Assembly (NCBI RefSeq): GCF_001832885.1
Contig: NZ_MKIQ01000028.1
Location: 294,581-358,580, forward strand
Source of the DNA: Floricoccus penangensis
Lineage (GTDB): Bacteria; Bacillota; Bacilli; Lactobacillales; Streptococcaceae
Length of the DNA: 64,000 bases
Direction: 5' to 3'
The translations under genes and the position numbers were made by a program. Shown here piece after piece: positions 8,195 through 17,289 of this stretch. The notes under the pieces are model-generated. The model searched no databases. It was given only the letters and a program-made list of their open reading frames with translations, and was not told the DNA's origin. Within the stretch, counting starts at the first letter, position 1. Every line of letters begins with the position of its first letter.

Positions 8195-8425
8195 ATGCTA
8201 TTTAAAGTATTTTACCAAGAAACAAAACTACGTTCACCAAAACGTGAAACAACTAAATCACTATACGTTGAACTTGATAATGTAGATGCAAAAACAGGAA
8301 TCGTTGAAGTACGTCAACTAGTTGCAGATAACACACCTTACAATGTTGAATTTATTGATGCTCTATCTAAGGAAGCAGAAGAGTATGAAAGAGAATCTGA
8401 GGGTTTCAAGATTACAAAATTTTAA
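8195..8425 (+). CDS. rpoY: RNA polymerase epsilon subunit RpoY
   Basis: A 76-residue small accessory subunit of Firmicutes RNA polymerase (formerly YkzG/DUF1447). The sequence MLFKVFYQETKLRSPKRETT, the VRQLVADNTPYNVEFI region and the glutamate-rich C-terminus are characteristic. AGGAG precedes the ATG. It is the first gene of the rpoY-rnjA pair, the normal arrangement in lactic acid bacteria. Confidence 0.95.
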   Translation: MLFKVFYQETKLRSPKRETTKSLYVELDNVDAKTGIVEVRQLVADNTPYNVEFIDALSKEAEEYERESEGFKITKF

Positions 8426-8433
8426 TAAAGAAT

Positions 8434-8464
8434 GCAAAAAGTCCTAAATTAGGATGCTTTTTGC
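8434..8464 (+). other. Hairpin between rpoY and rnjA
   Basis: GCAAAAAG/CTTTTTGC followed inside by TCCTAA/TTAGGA, with a 2-nt bulge, makes a long stem in the intergenic region. The T stretch is within the stem rather than after it, so a partial terminator or an RNA processing site is more likely than a full terminator. Confidence 0.55.
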
Positions 8465-8486
8465 GTATATAAAAACAGGAGAAAGA

Positions 8487-10175
8487 ATGTCTACAAAACT
8501 AAATATTAAGAATAATGAAGTCGGTGTCTTTGCCATCGGTGGATTGGGAGAAATAGGTAAAAATACCTATGGTATCCAATATCAAGATGAAATTATTCTG
8601 ATTGATGCTGGTATCAAATTCCCAGAAGACGACCTATTAGGTGTTGATTACGTCATACCTGATTATAGCTTTATTGTTGATAACATTGACCGTATTAAAG
8701 GTCTGTTTATCACACACGGTCATGAAGACCACATAGGAGGAATCCCCTTCCTTCTAAAGCAAGCTAATATTCCCATTTATGCGGGACCATTAGCACTTGC
8801 TCTTATACGTGGTAAACTTGAAGAACATGGTCTTTTACGCGATGCTACTCTATATGAAATTAACGAAAACAGCGTTATTAAATTCCGTAAAACTAGTGTA
8901 AGTTTCTTCAACACTACTCACTCAATTCCAGAGCCACTTGGTGTTGTTGTTCAAACACCGCCAGGAAAGATTGTCGCTACTGGTGACTTTAAATTTGACT
9001 TTACTCCAGTTGGTAAACCAGCGGATTTACATCGCATGGCACAACTCGGTGACGAAGGAGTGTTACTTCTTCTTTCAGATTCTACAAATGCCGAAATACC
9101 AACTTTCTCTCATAGTGAAAAAGTTGTTGGCCAATCAATTCTAAAAATCTTCGAAAAAATTGAAGGACGAATTATCTTCGCAAGTTTCGCCTCAAATATT
9201 TTCCGTTTACAACAAGCTGTTGAAGCAGCCGTTAAGACTGGTCGTAAAGTTGTTGTGTTTGGTCGTAGTATGGAGAAAGCTATTGTTAATGGTCTTGAAC
9301 TTGGATACATAAAAGCTCCGAAAGGAACTTTTATCGAACCACATGAAGTTAACCAATATCCTGGTAATGAAATATTAATCATGTGTACAGGTAGTCAAGG
9401 TGAGCCAATGGCTGCTCTCAGTCGTATTGCTAACGGAATGCATAGACAGGTTACACTTCAACCTGGTGACACAGTAGTTTTCTCATCTAATGCAATTCCA
9501 GGTAATACTCATGGAGTTAATCAACTTATTAATTCAATCTCTGAAGCAGGAGCTAAAGTTATCTATGGTAAGATGAATAATATCCATACATCAGGTCATG
9601 GTGGACAACAAGAGCAAAAACTTATGCTTCGCCTTATCAAACCTAAATATTTCATGCCCGTTCACGGTGAGTATCGTATGTTAAAAATTCATGCTGGGCT
9701 TGCTCAAGATACAGGTGTACCAAAAGAAAATTGCTTTATTATGGAAAATGGTGATGTACTCGCCTTAACAAAAGATACTGCTCGTCCTGCTGGTCACTTT
9801 AATGCTCAAGATACTTACGTTGATGGATCAGGTATTGGAGATATCGGAAGTGCAGTACTTCGTGATCGCCATGAACTATCTGATGACGGTGTTGTTCTCG
9901 CAGTCGCAACTGTTGACTTCAAGTCTAAGTTAATTCTTGCAGGACCTGATCTTCTAAGCCGTGGATTTATTTATATGCGCGGATCAGGTGACTTAATTAG
10001 AAGTAGTCAACGTGTACTTTTCAATGCCATTCGCAAAGCACTTAACGCTGAAAATGCAAATGAATCAACTGTGGCCAAGGCAATGACTGACTCACTTCGC
10101 CCATTCTTATACAAGGAAACTGAACGAAATCCAATCATTATTCCAATGGTACTTACACCAGACGAAGAAAAATAA
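8487..10175 (+). CDS. rnjA: Ribonuclease J1
   Basis: A metallo-beta-lactamase/beta-CASP exo- and endoribonuclease central to mRNA decay. From the ATG at 8487 (AGGAGAAAGA in front) it is 562 residues, the normal size. The zinc-binding [10 protein letters not shown] lies near residue 73; the beta-CASP motif region contains CTGSQGEP; the histidine motif [11 protein letters not shown] is near 394. The C-terminal dimerisation region follows. It is cotranscribed with rpoY, separated by a hairpin that may set relative levels. Confidence 0.96.
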   Translation: MSTKLNIKNNEVGVFAIGGLGEIGKNTYGIQYQDEIILIDAGIKFPEDDLLGVDYVIPDYSFIVDNIDRIKGLFITHGHEDHIGGIPFLLKQANIPIYAGPLALALIRGKLEEHGLLRDATLYEINENSVIKFRKTSVSFFNTTHSIPEPLGVVVQTPPGKIVATGDFKFDFTPVGKPADLHRMAQLGDEGVLLLLSDSTNAEIPTFSHSEKVVGQSILKIFEKIEGRIIFASFASNIFRLQQAVEAAVKTGRKVVVFGRSMEKAIVNGLELGYIKAPKGTFIEPHEVNQYPGNEILIMCTGSQGEPMAALSRIANGMHRQVTLQPGDTVVFSSNAIPGNTHGVNQLINSISEAGAKVIYGKMNNIHTSGHGGQQEQKLMLRLIKPKYFMPVHGEYRMLKIHAGLAQDTGVPKENCFIMENGDVLALTKDTARPAGHFNAQDTYVDGSGIGDIGSAVLRDRHELSDDGVVLAVATVDFKSKLILAGPDLLSRGFIYMRGSGDLIRSSQRVLFNAIRKALNAENANESTVAKAMTDSLRPFLYKETERNPIIIPMVLTPDEEK

Positions 10176-10185
10176 ACTAATTTAC

Positions 10186-10213
10186 AAGACGACTCATAAA
10201 TGTCGTCTTTTTA
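10186..10213 (+). terminator. Terminator of rnjA
   Basis: AAGACGAC/GTCGTCTT 8-bp stem with an 8-nt loop and following T run. Confidence 0.85.
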
Positions 10214-10226
10214 ATATACAATAATA

Positions 10227-10260
10227 CAAAAACGACCTACCAAAGTAAGTCGTTTTCCTT
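10227..10260 (-). terminator. Terminator of the SPFH gene
   Basis: AAAACGAC/GTCGTTTT with an inner TAC/GTA pair; the A run at the left reads as T on the minus strand. Faces the rnjA terminator. Confidence 0.7.
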
Positions 10261-10269
10261 TTTATTAAT

Positions 10270-11163
10270 TTATTTAGTAGCTTTTAGAGCAGAGAGAATT
10301 TGTGTTCTAATATCATCTGCACCTTCTGGACTAGCTGGTAGGAAAATTGATGAATTTCCATGTTCAGCAAATTGATTCAAGGTGTCAAGATATTGGTTAG
10401 TCAATAAGATTGACATAATTTCATCTTCACTAATATGAACTCCAGATTCCTTCATTTCAAGGATTGAAGCTGATAAACCATCAACAATTGCCTTACGTTG
10501 TTCGGCAATACCAACCCCATGAAGTCTGTCTTTTTCAGCTTCTGCTTCTGCTGCAGTTACAACTTTGATTTTATCAGCCTTAGCAAGTTCCTGGGCTGCT
10601 TCACGTTTACGCTGTGCTGCATTTATTTCATTCATTGATTGTTTAACTTCAGCATCTGGATCAACTTTGGTAATCAGAGTTTTAACAATCATATAGCCAT
10701 ATGTTTCCATCTCTTCTGCCACTTGATGTTGTACTTCCAAAGCTATTTCATCTTTTTTCTCAAAAAGTTCATCTAAAGTTAATTTTGGTACACTTGAGCG
10801 AAGTGCATCTTCAATGTAAGACTTGATTTGTTCTACTGGATTCATCAATTTATAGTATGCATCCGTAATATTTTGTTCGTTTACACGGTATTGAGTTGCT
10901 ACATTCATTTGAACGAATACATTATCACGTGTTTTTGTTTCAACAGTCATCTCGCTTTGAATAAGACGAAGTTGCACGCGCGCTGCAATTCTATCAATCC
11001 CAAAAGGAAGTTTAACATGGATTCCTGATCCAGCAGTTGTATGAAACTTACCAAAACGTTCAATGATTGCAACTGTCTGTTGCTTAACTACATAAAATAA
11101 AGTTCCAGCTGCTGCTATGAAAAATAACAGTATAATAGCTAAAATTACTAAAAATGCCCACAT
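10270..11163 (-). CDS. SPFH/Band 7 domain membrane protein
   Basis: A 297-residue stomatin/prohibitin-like protein. It has one N-terminal membrane segment (residues 2-25), then the Band 7 domain (QQTVAIIERFGKFHTTAGSGIHVKLPFG onward in pieces), a long charged coiled-coil stretch rich in Ala/Glu/Lys (about residues 180-230), and a C-terminal oligomerisation tail. Such proteins form ring scaffolds in membrane microdomains and often partner with proteases. GGAGG precedes the start. Closest in style to the HIR-type subgroup; no NfeD partner is adjacent. Confidence 0.9.
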   Translation of the reverse strand: MWAFLVILAIILLFFIAAAGTLFYVVKQQTVAIIERFGKFHTTAGSGIHVKLPFGIDRIAARVQLRLIQSEMTVETKTRDNVFVQMNVATQYRVNEQNITDAYYKLMNPVEQIKSYIEDALRSSVPKLTLDELFEKKDEIALEVQHQVAEEMETYGYMIVKTLITKVDPDAEVKQSMNEINAAQRKREAAQELAKADKIKVVTAAEAEAEKDRLHGVGIAEQRKAIVDGLSASILEMKESGVHISEDEIMSILLTNQYLDTLNQFAEHGNSSIFLPASPEGADDIRTQILSALKATK

Positions 11164-11183
11164 AATTCACCCTCCATAATAGG

Positions 11184-11864
11184 TTAAGATTTTAGAAAGA
11201 CTCTAAGTTTTTCTTGACTATATTGTAGCACTTTATCACAATCAAAACCAACTATTTTTGAAAGTTTTTTTATCTCTTCTAAATTATCAGATTCAATTAC
11301 CAAATATGACTTATAGTAAGTAATTACCGAGCTTGGAAACTGCGGTAGTACCTTTTTATTCAAAGGTTCTTCATCATAATATTTTACTGGTACTAGTTCA
11401 ATCATAGCAATCCCCTGATCCATATTCACTGCATATGATGGAAATAATGTTGCTAACTGGAGTATAACTTCTTCCTTAGCCAAAACTCTACTATTCTCTG
11501 GGAAAGCAATAGCCTCTCCTGTTTCATTCTTAAAGATAAAACCATAGGATATACCTTGCAGGTTCAAGCGAATAAAACGATATGACGGATAGTCTGTCTG
11601 TCCCTCCTGTTGAAAACTAGGATTTTCATTAAAGTTTCCCAAAGCTTTACTCAAATCAAGAAAATAATCTAAAGCAGCTTCCGAGTCTTTTTTCTGATAA
11701 AGCTCTGAAAAATAGGCATTAACAACACTAGCTGGAGGCGTAACGAAAGCAAGTTTTTCCGCATCAGTTGATAAATTTTCAAGAGAATTACTTAAAAGAA
11801 CCTTATCCATCTCCATATATCCACCATACTTCAGCGCCAAATCAATCCATTTAGATGTGCTCAT
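11184..11864 (-). CDS. Conserved streptococcal protein downstream of hflX
   Basis: A 226-residue cytosolic protein starting MSTSKWIDLALKYGGYM, with GGAGG 10 nt before the ATG; a longer in-frame extension to 11945 lies inside hflX and is rejected. It overlaps hflX by 14 nt, so the two are probably translationally coupled. Its position after miaA-hflX is conserved in streptococci, where it has been annotated loosely as cystathionine beta-lyase; I see no pyridoxal phosphate lysine motif supporting that. Function unknown. Confidence 0.8.
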   Translation of the reverse strand: MSTSKWIDLALKYGGYMEMDKVLLSNSLENLSTDAEKLAFVTPPASVVNAYFSELYQKKDSEAALDYFLDLSKALGNFNENPSFQQEGQTDYPSYRFIRLNLQGISYGFIFKNETGEAIAFPENSRVLAKEEVILQLATLFPSYAVNMDQGIAMIELVPVKYYDEEPLNKKVLPQFPSSVITYYKSYLVIESDNLEEIKKLSKIVGFDCDKVLQYSQEKLRVFLKS

Positions 11865-13098
11865 AATCTTCAATCCTCCACTCTTGGTTTTTAGCAATTG
11901 AACCTTTGATTTTATAGGAATCATCCAGTTCATCCACCTCTTCAAGTAAGGTAATCTTCTTCAAATCAGGCAACTTATAAGATTCCGAATATGGAAGCTT
12001 AATAGTAAATGGCACAAATACCTCTTGTAGTAAATCTACGATAGTTTCCTTCAACTTCTTAATGTCATCCTTATTTTTTGCAGATATTAAAATATGTGGG
12101 TAAACCGTTGGTGTAAAATCATTGCCAGTAAGGTCTGCCTTATTGTATACATTCAGAACTGGAATATCTGACACATCAAGGTCTGACATGATTTTTTTAA
12201 CTGTATCTTCATGTATTTCATGATCGGGATTAGATGCATCGATAACATGTATTAATAGGTCAACATCTGAACTTTCTTCTAGAGTAGACTTAAATGCATC
12301 AACTAATTCTGTTGGTAAATCTTGAATGAATCCTACAGTATCAGTCAGGGTTGCTATAAAGTCATCTTTTAAACTAAAATCTTTAGTGGTTGCATCTAAA
12401 GTAGCAAATAGCTCATCTTTTTCATATTGAATTTTATCAGTTAAAGCATTAAAAATACTAGATTTACCAGCATTAGTATATCCAATTAATCCAATTCTAA
12501 AAACACCAGATTTTTGACGCTTTTGACGAATATTAAGTCTAGTTTTTTCAGCTTTCTTGAGAGCCTTTTCGATATTTTCAATTCTAGTCCTAATGTATCG
12601 ACGGTCCATTTCAAGTTGGCTTTCACCTGGTCCACGACTTCCAATCCCACCTGCTTGACGACTTAAGGCAATTCCTTTTCCTACCAAACGGGGTAGCATA
12701 TATTTAAGCTGAGCAAGTTCAACTTGTAGCATACCTTCATAACTTTTTGCACGCGCAGCAAAGATATCTAAAATTAACTGCATACGGTCAATTACCTTAA
12801 CTCCAAGGTACTCTTCTAGATTCATATTTTGTCTAGGAGATAATCGTTCATTAAAGACAACAGTATCAATTTCATCTGCTTCAATATTTTGCTTTATTTC
12901 TTCGAGTTTTCCTTTTCCAACCAAATAACGACCGTCAGCACGTTCACGCTTTTGAGTAAAGTCTAAAATTACTTCACCACCTGCAGTTGTTACTAAGCTT
13001 GCTAGCTCATCCATTGATACGGAGAAAGTCTTATAATTAGCTTCTGTCTCTACACCAACGATAGCAACCCGTTCTTTTTTTACTTCTGTTTCTATCAA
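11851..13098 (-). CDS. hflX: Ribosome-associated GTPase HflX
   Basis: A 415-residue GTPase that splits stalled or hibernating 70S ribosomes. An N-terminal HflX domain (LSPRQNMNLEEYLGVKVIDR) and glycine-rich linker GGIGSRGPGESQLE precede the G domain: G1 GYTNAGKSS near residue 206, G3 DTVGFIQDLP near 252, G4 NKAD near 317. The start is a TTG at 13098 with AGGAGG 7 nt upstream; this overlaps the miaA stop by 4 nt, so the two are coupled. Confidence 0.95.
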   Translation of the reverse strand: MIETEVKKERVAIVGVETEANYKTFSVSMDELASLVTTAGGEVILDFTQKRERADGRYLVGKGKLEEIKQNIEADEIDTVVFNERLSPRQNMNLEEYLGVKVIDRMQLILDIFAARAKSYEGMLQVELAQLKYMLPRLVGKGIALSRQAGGIGSRGPGESQLEMDRRYIRTRIENIEKALKKAEKTRLNIRQKRQKSGVFRIGLIGYTNAGKSSIFNALTDKIQYEKDELFATLDATTKDFSLKDDFIATLTDTVGFIQDLPTELVDAFKSTLEESSDVDLLIHVIDASNPDHEIHEDTVKKIMSDLDVSDIPVLNVYNKADLTGNDFTPTVYPHILISAKNKDDIKKLKETIVDLLQEVFVPFTIKLPYSESYKLPDLKKITLLEEVDELDDSYKIKGSIAKNQEWRIEDYEHI

Positions 13099-13991
13099 TT
13101 TATATCCTCCTTGTTCAAGAATTCTTCAACATCTTTCAAGACATTATTAGGAAATGCATCATCTAATACGTCGTAAAAATCAATGTTCATACGATTTTTA
13201 AACCAAGTAATTTGTCTTTTGGCATAATGCCTAGTATTTTTCTTAACAGTTTCTGTTGCTTCCTCTAAATCAATATGTCCATCAAAATAGGGGAAATATT
13301 CTTTGTAACCAATTGCTCTAGTAGCTTGTACGTCTGGGAATTTCTTGTATAGCATTTCTGCCTCTTCAAGGATTCCAATATTTGTCATAATATCGACACG
13401 TAAATTTATTCGGTCATATAGAGTTTGTCTATCCATATTTAAACCAACAAGCATAAACTCATACGGAGATTCTTGATTCTCTAAATCACTACCTAGCTCA
13501 AACTTCTCAATTTCTCTAATTAGTCTCCTACGATTAGGTTCTTGAACAAAAAGATTATAAGAGTTAAACAATTTTTCCAACTCTTCATCACTTAAATCTT
13601 CAAGTCCTACTCGTCGCTTTCTCATTGCCTCATGGTTATCTGAACCGCCCAAATGATAGCCTTCTATCAGGCTTTGAAGATAAAGTCCTGTTCCACCAAC
13701 GATGATAGGAAGTTTCCCCCGCGAAATTATATCTTCTATCAATATATTAGCATCTGTCACAAAATCATGGGCAGAAAAATTCTCTGTTATTTCTTTAGTA
13801 TCCAGCAAATGATGAGGAGCCTGTTCCTGCTCTTCTTTACTGGCTTTGGCTGTTCCTATATCAAGTCCTTTATAAACTTGCTGGGAGTCACCATTGATAA
13901 TCTCTCCATTAAATTCTTGAGCAAGTTTGATACCTAGGGCTGTTTTCCCCACTGCGGTAGGACCTGCTACTACTATCACTTTATTTTTCAT
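13095..13991 (-). CDS. miaA: tRNA dimethylallyltransferase MiaA
   Basis: Adds the isopentenyl group to A37 of tRNAs reading U-starting codons. The 298 residues include the P-loop GPTAVGKTALG (9-19), the NGDSQQVYKGLDIGTAK tRNA-contact region, and the GGTGLYLQSLI motif. A weak ribosome binding site (GGAAAA) precedes the ATG. It is first in the miaA-hflX-hypothetical operon; a TATAAT box on the minus strand at 14043-14048 is a likely -10. Confidence 0.95.
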   Translation of the reverse strand: MKNKVIVVAGPTAVGKTALGIKLAQEFNGEIINGDSQQVYKGLDIGTAKASKEEQEQAPHHLLDTKEITENFSAHDFVTDANILIEDIISRGKLPIIVGGTGLYLQSLIEGYHLGGSDNHEAMRKRRVGLEDLSDEELEKLFNSYNLFVQEPNRRRLIREIEKFELGSDLENQESPYEFMLVGLNMDRQTLYDRINLRVDIMTNIGILEEAEMLYKKFPDVQATRAIGYKEYFPYFDGHIDLEEATETVKKNTRHYAKRQITWFKNRMNIDFYDVLDDAFPNNVLKDVEEFLNKEDIN

Positions 13992-14153
13992 TTATTTTTC
14001 CAACTAATTATTTTTATGCCGATAAATATGGCTACTGTTTGTATTATACCATTAATTAGAGTTGATTCTAAACTAAAGAATTATAGCTAAACTCATGCTA
14101 ATTTCATCCCATAGTCCCATATCAAATAAAGTGCCCTCAAATAAATTATATGT

Positions 14154-14159
14154 TATAAT
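14154..14159 (+). promoter_or_regulatory. -10 box for the DUF3042 gene
   Basis: TATAAT lies 31 nt before the ATG at 14191; the -35 is not clear. Confidence 0.5.
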
Positions 14160-14190
14160 ATTCTCATAACAACTAACGGAGGTACTTAAC

Positions 14191-14358
14191 ATGAAAAAAT
14201 TTACTAAAGGTGTTCTTGCTGGTGTCGCTTCAAGTGTAGCTATTGCTGCAACTGGTGCGTTAACTTACAAAAAGAAAGTTATTGATCCTGAATTAGAAAA
14301 AGAAGCATTCGTTGAAGATAATCGTAGAAAAGCTGCTCGTAAACGTACAGCACGTTAA
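14191..14358 (+). CDS. DUF3042 family small membrane protein
   Basis: A 55-residue protein with MKKFTKGVLAGVASS at the N-terminus, one hydrophobic segment (residues 8-25) and a basic, charged tail ending RRKAARKRTAR. It matches the DUF3042 family common in lactic acid bacteria, whose role is not known. GGAGGT precedes the ATG at good spacing and a terminator follows directly. Monocistronic. Confidence 0.85.
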   Translation: MKKFTKGVLAGVASSVAIAATGALTYKKKVIDPELEKEAFVEDNRRKAARKRTAR

Positions 14359-14362
14359 TAAT

Positions 14363-14386
14363 AAAAGGCTCAGGCCTTTTTATTTT
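14363..14386 (+). terminator. Terminator of the DUF3042 gene
   Basis: AAAAGGC/GCCTTTT with a 4-nt loop, followed by T-rich sequence. Confidence 0.8.
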
Positions 14387-14401
14387 TTCAAAAATATATA
14401 A

Positions 14402-14440
14402 TATAAAAATGGATTAACCTCAGGGCTAATCCATTTTATT
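14402..14440 (-). terminator. Terminator of the hprK-lgt-DUF948-YtxH operon
   Basis: An 11-bp perfect stem, AAAATGGATTA with TAATCCATTTT, lies 10 nt beyond the YtxH stop; the minus-strand T stretch comes from the stem base and flank. Confidence 0.75.
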
Positions 14441-14448
14441 TCAATCAA

Positions 14449-14994
14449 TTAAAAGTTATTAGAAGTATCTTCTTTGATATCCTCTGCTTTATCAACTACA
14501 GCATCTTTAACATCTTCAGCCTTATCAGTTAAATCTTCTTTAACATCTTTTGCTTTATCCTCGACATCGTTAAGAATATCAGTCATGTCAATTTGGTAGT
14601 CAAAATCGTCTTTTGAATTTTCAAATGCATCACGTAATTCTTCCTCAGAATAGTTTAAGTTTTCTTTTACTTTAGCAAAGCGTTCAAAAGCTTCTTCTTT
14701 CTTAGCATTTAGGAAATCTACAGCTGAATCTACTGAGATATCGCCATTTTCAATAGCTTCACGCAATTCAGCATATTTATCTTCAGCAAGATCACGAGCA
14801 TCATACGCTTTATCAATAGCAGCATCTTTTAGCTCAGCAAATTTTGCTTGAGGATTTTCTTTGTATTCATTGAACTCATCTAATAAGTCTTCACGAAGAT
14901 CTTCACCTTTTTTAGAAGCTGTTAAGTATGCTCCCGCTGCACCAAGTGCTGCACCAAGAAGTGCTCCTGCTAGAAATCCAGATTTTTTTGCCAT
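14449..14994 (-). CDS. YtxH domain-containing protein
   Basis: A 181-residue protein with an N-terminal glycine/alanine-rich membrane segment (GFLAGALLGAALGAAGAYL, residues 6-24) followed by TASKKGEDLREDL, the YtxH signature. The remainder is a long acidic helical domain with repeating KAEDVKDAV/KAEDIKED units near the C-terminus, likely coiled coil. AAGGAG precedes the ATG. It lies one base after the DUF948 stop; such pairs are linked to general or envelope stress in Firmicutes. Confidence 0.88.
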   Translation of the reverse strand: MAKKSGFLAGALLGAALGAAGAYLTASKKGEDLREDLLDEFNEYKENPQAKFAELKDAAIDKAYDARDLAEDKYAELREAIENGDISVDSAVDFLNAKKEEAFERFAKVKENLNYSEEELRDAFENSKDDFDYQIDMTDILNDVEDKAKDVKEDLTDKAEDVKDAVVDKAEDIKEDTSNNF

Positions 14995-14995
14995 T

Positions 14996-15430
14996 TTATT
15001 GCTCCTTCTTATTCTTATTGTTTTTTCTTTTATTGTTTTTCAAAAGTTTACTTGTTGCTCGACCCACAGTTATTATCGAACTAGCTTTACCAATATTTGA
15101 AGACTCTGTTTTAAAGCGTGAAACAAAGTTTTGACCACTTTCATTCACATTTGATACACTATTTGAAAGATCGGCTGCTGTGTGGAAGACCGGATCAATC
15201 GTTACCATTTTTTCGTTGACATCATCCAATAAAACACTTGTTTTTGCCAAAATTTGATCAGCCTGACTCGACAATAAATTAGCATCAGTAGTCAGAAGAT
15301 TTACTGATTTTGTAACCTCATCAACTGTTTTAGATAATTTATTAATGAATTGCACTAAGAATACTACTAGGACAACAAATGCAATGGCAATGATGAGCAA
15401 AGCAATTTGTCCCAACCCTATTTGTTCCAC
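14996..15430 (-). CDS. DUF948 domain-containing membrane protein
   Basis: A 144-residue protein with one N-terminal membrane helix (about residues 8-28) and a helical apolar-heptad domain (KLSKTVDEVTKSVNLL onward), typical of DUF948, then a basic tail KNNKRKNNKNKKEQ. The start is GTG, fixed by AGGAGG five bases upstream. It is in an operon with lgt upstream and YtxH downstream. The short upstream gap has its own TATAAT-like sequence and two AGCGCT palindromes, so it may also be transcribed separately. Confidence 0.85.
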   Translation of the reverse strand: MEQIGLGQIALLIIAIAFVVLVVFLVQFINKLSKTVDEVTKSVNLLTTDANLLSSQADQILAKTSVLLDDVNEKMVTIDPVFHTAADLSNSVSNVNESGQNFVSRFKTESSNIGKASSIITVGRATSKLLKNNKRKNNKNKKEQ

Positions 15431-15446
15431 AAAAACCTCCTTCTAA

Positions 15447-15460
15447 AGCGCTACAGCGCT
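15447..15460. repeat. Paired AGCGCT palindromes before the DUF948 gene
   Basis: Two copies of the 6-base palindrome AGCGCT separated by 2 nt lie just before the DUF948 ribosome binding site; they could form a hairpin or be an operator. Confidence 0.35.
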
Positions 15461-15492
15461 AACTAAATTACTGTTATTATAACAAAATATTT

Positions 15493-16278
15493 TTAATCTT
15501 GATAATATTTTCCCTTTTTCTTTGACTGATAAATGGTTATCCCAATACCCGCCAACAAAATAAGAATCGATACAATCTGAGAAACTCTTATTGGACCAAG
15601 CATTAAGCTATCCGTTCTCATACCTTCAATAAAGAAACGACCTATTCCATACCAAATTAGATAAAAGGCAAAAATTTGACCCCTTCTCATAAATTTCGGT
15701 ATGCGACGCAATATTATAATAATAACAAATCCTATAAGGTTCCAGATACTTTCATAAAGAAAAGTAGGTACTCTATATTGGCCGTCAATAAACATTTGAT
15801 TTTGAATGAACTTTGGCAAATAATCTAAATTATCTACTGCCTTACCATAGGCTTCCTGATTAACAAAATTTCCCCAACGTCCAATTGCCTGAGCTAAAAA
15901 AATACCAGGACTTATTACATCCAGAAAATCATAAACATTAATAAACTTGTAATAGCAGTATATTATCAAAACAATCAGGCCAGTTATTAAACCTCCATAA
16001 ATGGCTAAACCACCATTCCAAATTGCAAATATTTCAGATAAATGCTTTGAGTAATATGACCATTCGAAGATGACATAGTATAATCTTGCTCCAATTATCG
16101 AAATTGGAAACGCCATTAATATGAAGTCCAGGATATCATCAGGTTTAATATTTTTTCTTGGAGCCTCTCGCATGGCAAGGACAACTGCAAGGACGGCACC
16201 CAACGTTATAAATAGTGCATACCAATGTACTTGAATAGGTCCAAAACTAAAAGCAACTGGATTAATAGTTAAAAACAT
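15493..16278 (-). CDS. lgt: Prolipoprotein diacylglyceryl transferase
   Basis: Transfers diacylglycerol to the lipobox cysteine of prolipoproteins in the membrane. The 261 residues have about seven membrane segments and the Lgt signature [13 protein letters not shown] near residue 135, plus RPHWYA-like [10 protein letters not shown] at the start. Of two adjacent ATG codons the second (16278) is preferred because it leaves 4 nt after GGAGG. It follows hprK by 15 nt, a gene order conserved in Firmicutes. Confidence 0.95.
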   Translation of the reverse strand: MFLTINPVAFSFGPIQVHWYALFITLGAVLAVVLAMREAPRKNIKPDDILDFILMAFPISIIGARLYYVIFEWSYYSKHLSEIFAIWNGGLAIYGGLITGLIVLIIYCYYKFINVYDFLDVISPGIFLAQAIGRWGNFVNQEAYGKAVDNLDYLPKFIQNQMFIDGQYRVPTFLYESIWNLIGFVIIIILRRIPKFMRRGQIFAFYLIWYGIGRFFIEGMRTDSLMLGPIRVSQIVSILILLAGIGITIYQSKKKGKYYQD

Positions 16279-16293
16279 CATTCCTCCTAACTT

Positions 16294-17217
16294 TTAGCTA
16301 TTTTCTTTGATTAAAGTATTTAAATTTTTAACAAAATTTTCAGTTGCATCATATCCCATGTTTTTAGCATGGAAGTTCATAACAGCAGCTTCAATAATTA
16401 CTGATATGTTTCGACCAGTTTGGACTGGAATTTCAATTTGAGGAACTTTAACTTCAGCAAGTTCAATTGATTTTGTTCCATTACCAAGGCGATCATATTG
16501 ATAGCCTTTTTCATATGGTACAAGATTTACTGCAAGATTTATTTCTCCATAATCCTTTACTGCACCTGCACCGAAAAGCATCATAACATCAATAATCCCA
16601 ACACCACGAATCTCCATTAAATGTTTAAGCACATCAGCTGGTTGCCCCATAAGGGTAAACTCATTCTTACGATAAACATCAACACGGTCATCAGCAATCA
16701 GACGGTGTCCACGTTTAACCAACTCTAAACCGGTTTCACTCTTACCAACACCACTCGCACCTTGAATCAAGACACCTGTACCAAAAATATCCATATGTAC
16801 TCCATGGACTGTATGGCGCTCTGCTAACGCTTCTATAAGATATGTTGTAAGATTTGCAGATAATCTACTAGTGACCTCATTAGATTGAAGTAAAGCAACA
16901 TCCTGTTTCTTAGCAGCCGCGTACATTTCGTTAGGAATTTCAAGACCACGCGCAACAATTACCGCTGGTGTTTCCGGCGTAATAATTTGTTTCAAACGGT
17001 CATAACGATTATCACTAGTATACTTCATCATATAAGACCACTCTTTCATCCCAAAGAGTTGAATACGCTCTGGGGTGTAATAGTCAAAATACCCTGACAT
17101 TTCAAGACCTGGTCGTGAAATATCAGCAGTAGTAACATCTCTTTCTAAAGCCTCATCACTTGCTTGTACGACTTGAAGCTTAATCTTGTTTACTAAATCA
17201 CTAACACTTACAGACAT
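16294..17217 (-). CDS. hprK: HPr kinase/phosphorylase
   Basis: Phosphorylates HPr at Ser46 and reverses it, controlling CcpA-dependent catabolite repression. 307 residues. The Walker A motif GASGVGKSE lies near 153, and the HprK signature [11 protein letters not shown] near 202. GGAG precedes the ATG. It is the first gene of the hprK-lgt-DUF948-YtxH operon. Its TATAAT -10 box (17246-17251) abuts the T run of the terminator of the upstream nitroreductase gene. Confidence 0.96.
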   Translation of the reverse strand: MSVSVSDLVNKIKLQVVQASDEALERDVTTADISRPGLEMSGYFDYYTPERIQLFGMKEWSYMMKYTSDNRYDRLKQIITPETPAVIVARGLEIPNEMYAAAKKQDVALLQSNEVTSRLSANLTTYLIEALAERHTVHGVHMDIFGTGVLIQGASGVGKSETGLELVKRGHRLIADDRVDVYRKNEFTLMGQPADVLKHLMEIRGVGIIDVMMLFGAGAVKDYGEINLAVNLVPYEKGYQYDRLGNGTKSIELAEVKVPQIEIPVQTGRNISVIIEAAVMNFHAKNMGYDATENFVKNLNTLIKENS

Positions 17218-17245
17218 TCTTGTTCTCCTTATTATTGTTATGTTT

Positions 17246-17278
17246 ATTATAGCAAAAAAAGGGGTTACTTGACCCCCT
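17246..17278 (-). terminator. Nitroreductase terminator overlapping the hprK promoter
   Basis: GGGGT/AACCCC stem (about 17261-17276) with a minus-strand T run terminates the nitroreductase gene. TATAAT directly downstream at 17246-17251 is the likely hprK -10, putting its -35 inside the terminator stem. Confidence 0.65.
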
Positions 17279-17289
17279 ATTTATCAAGA

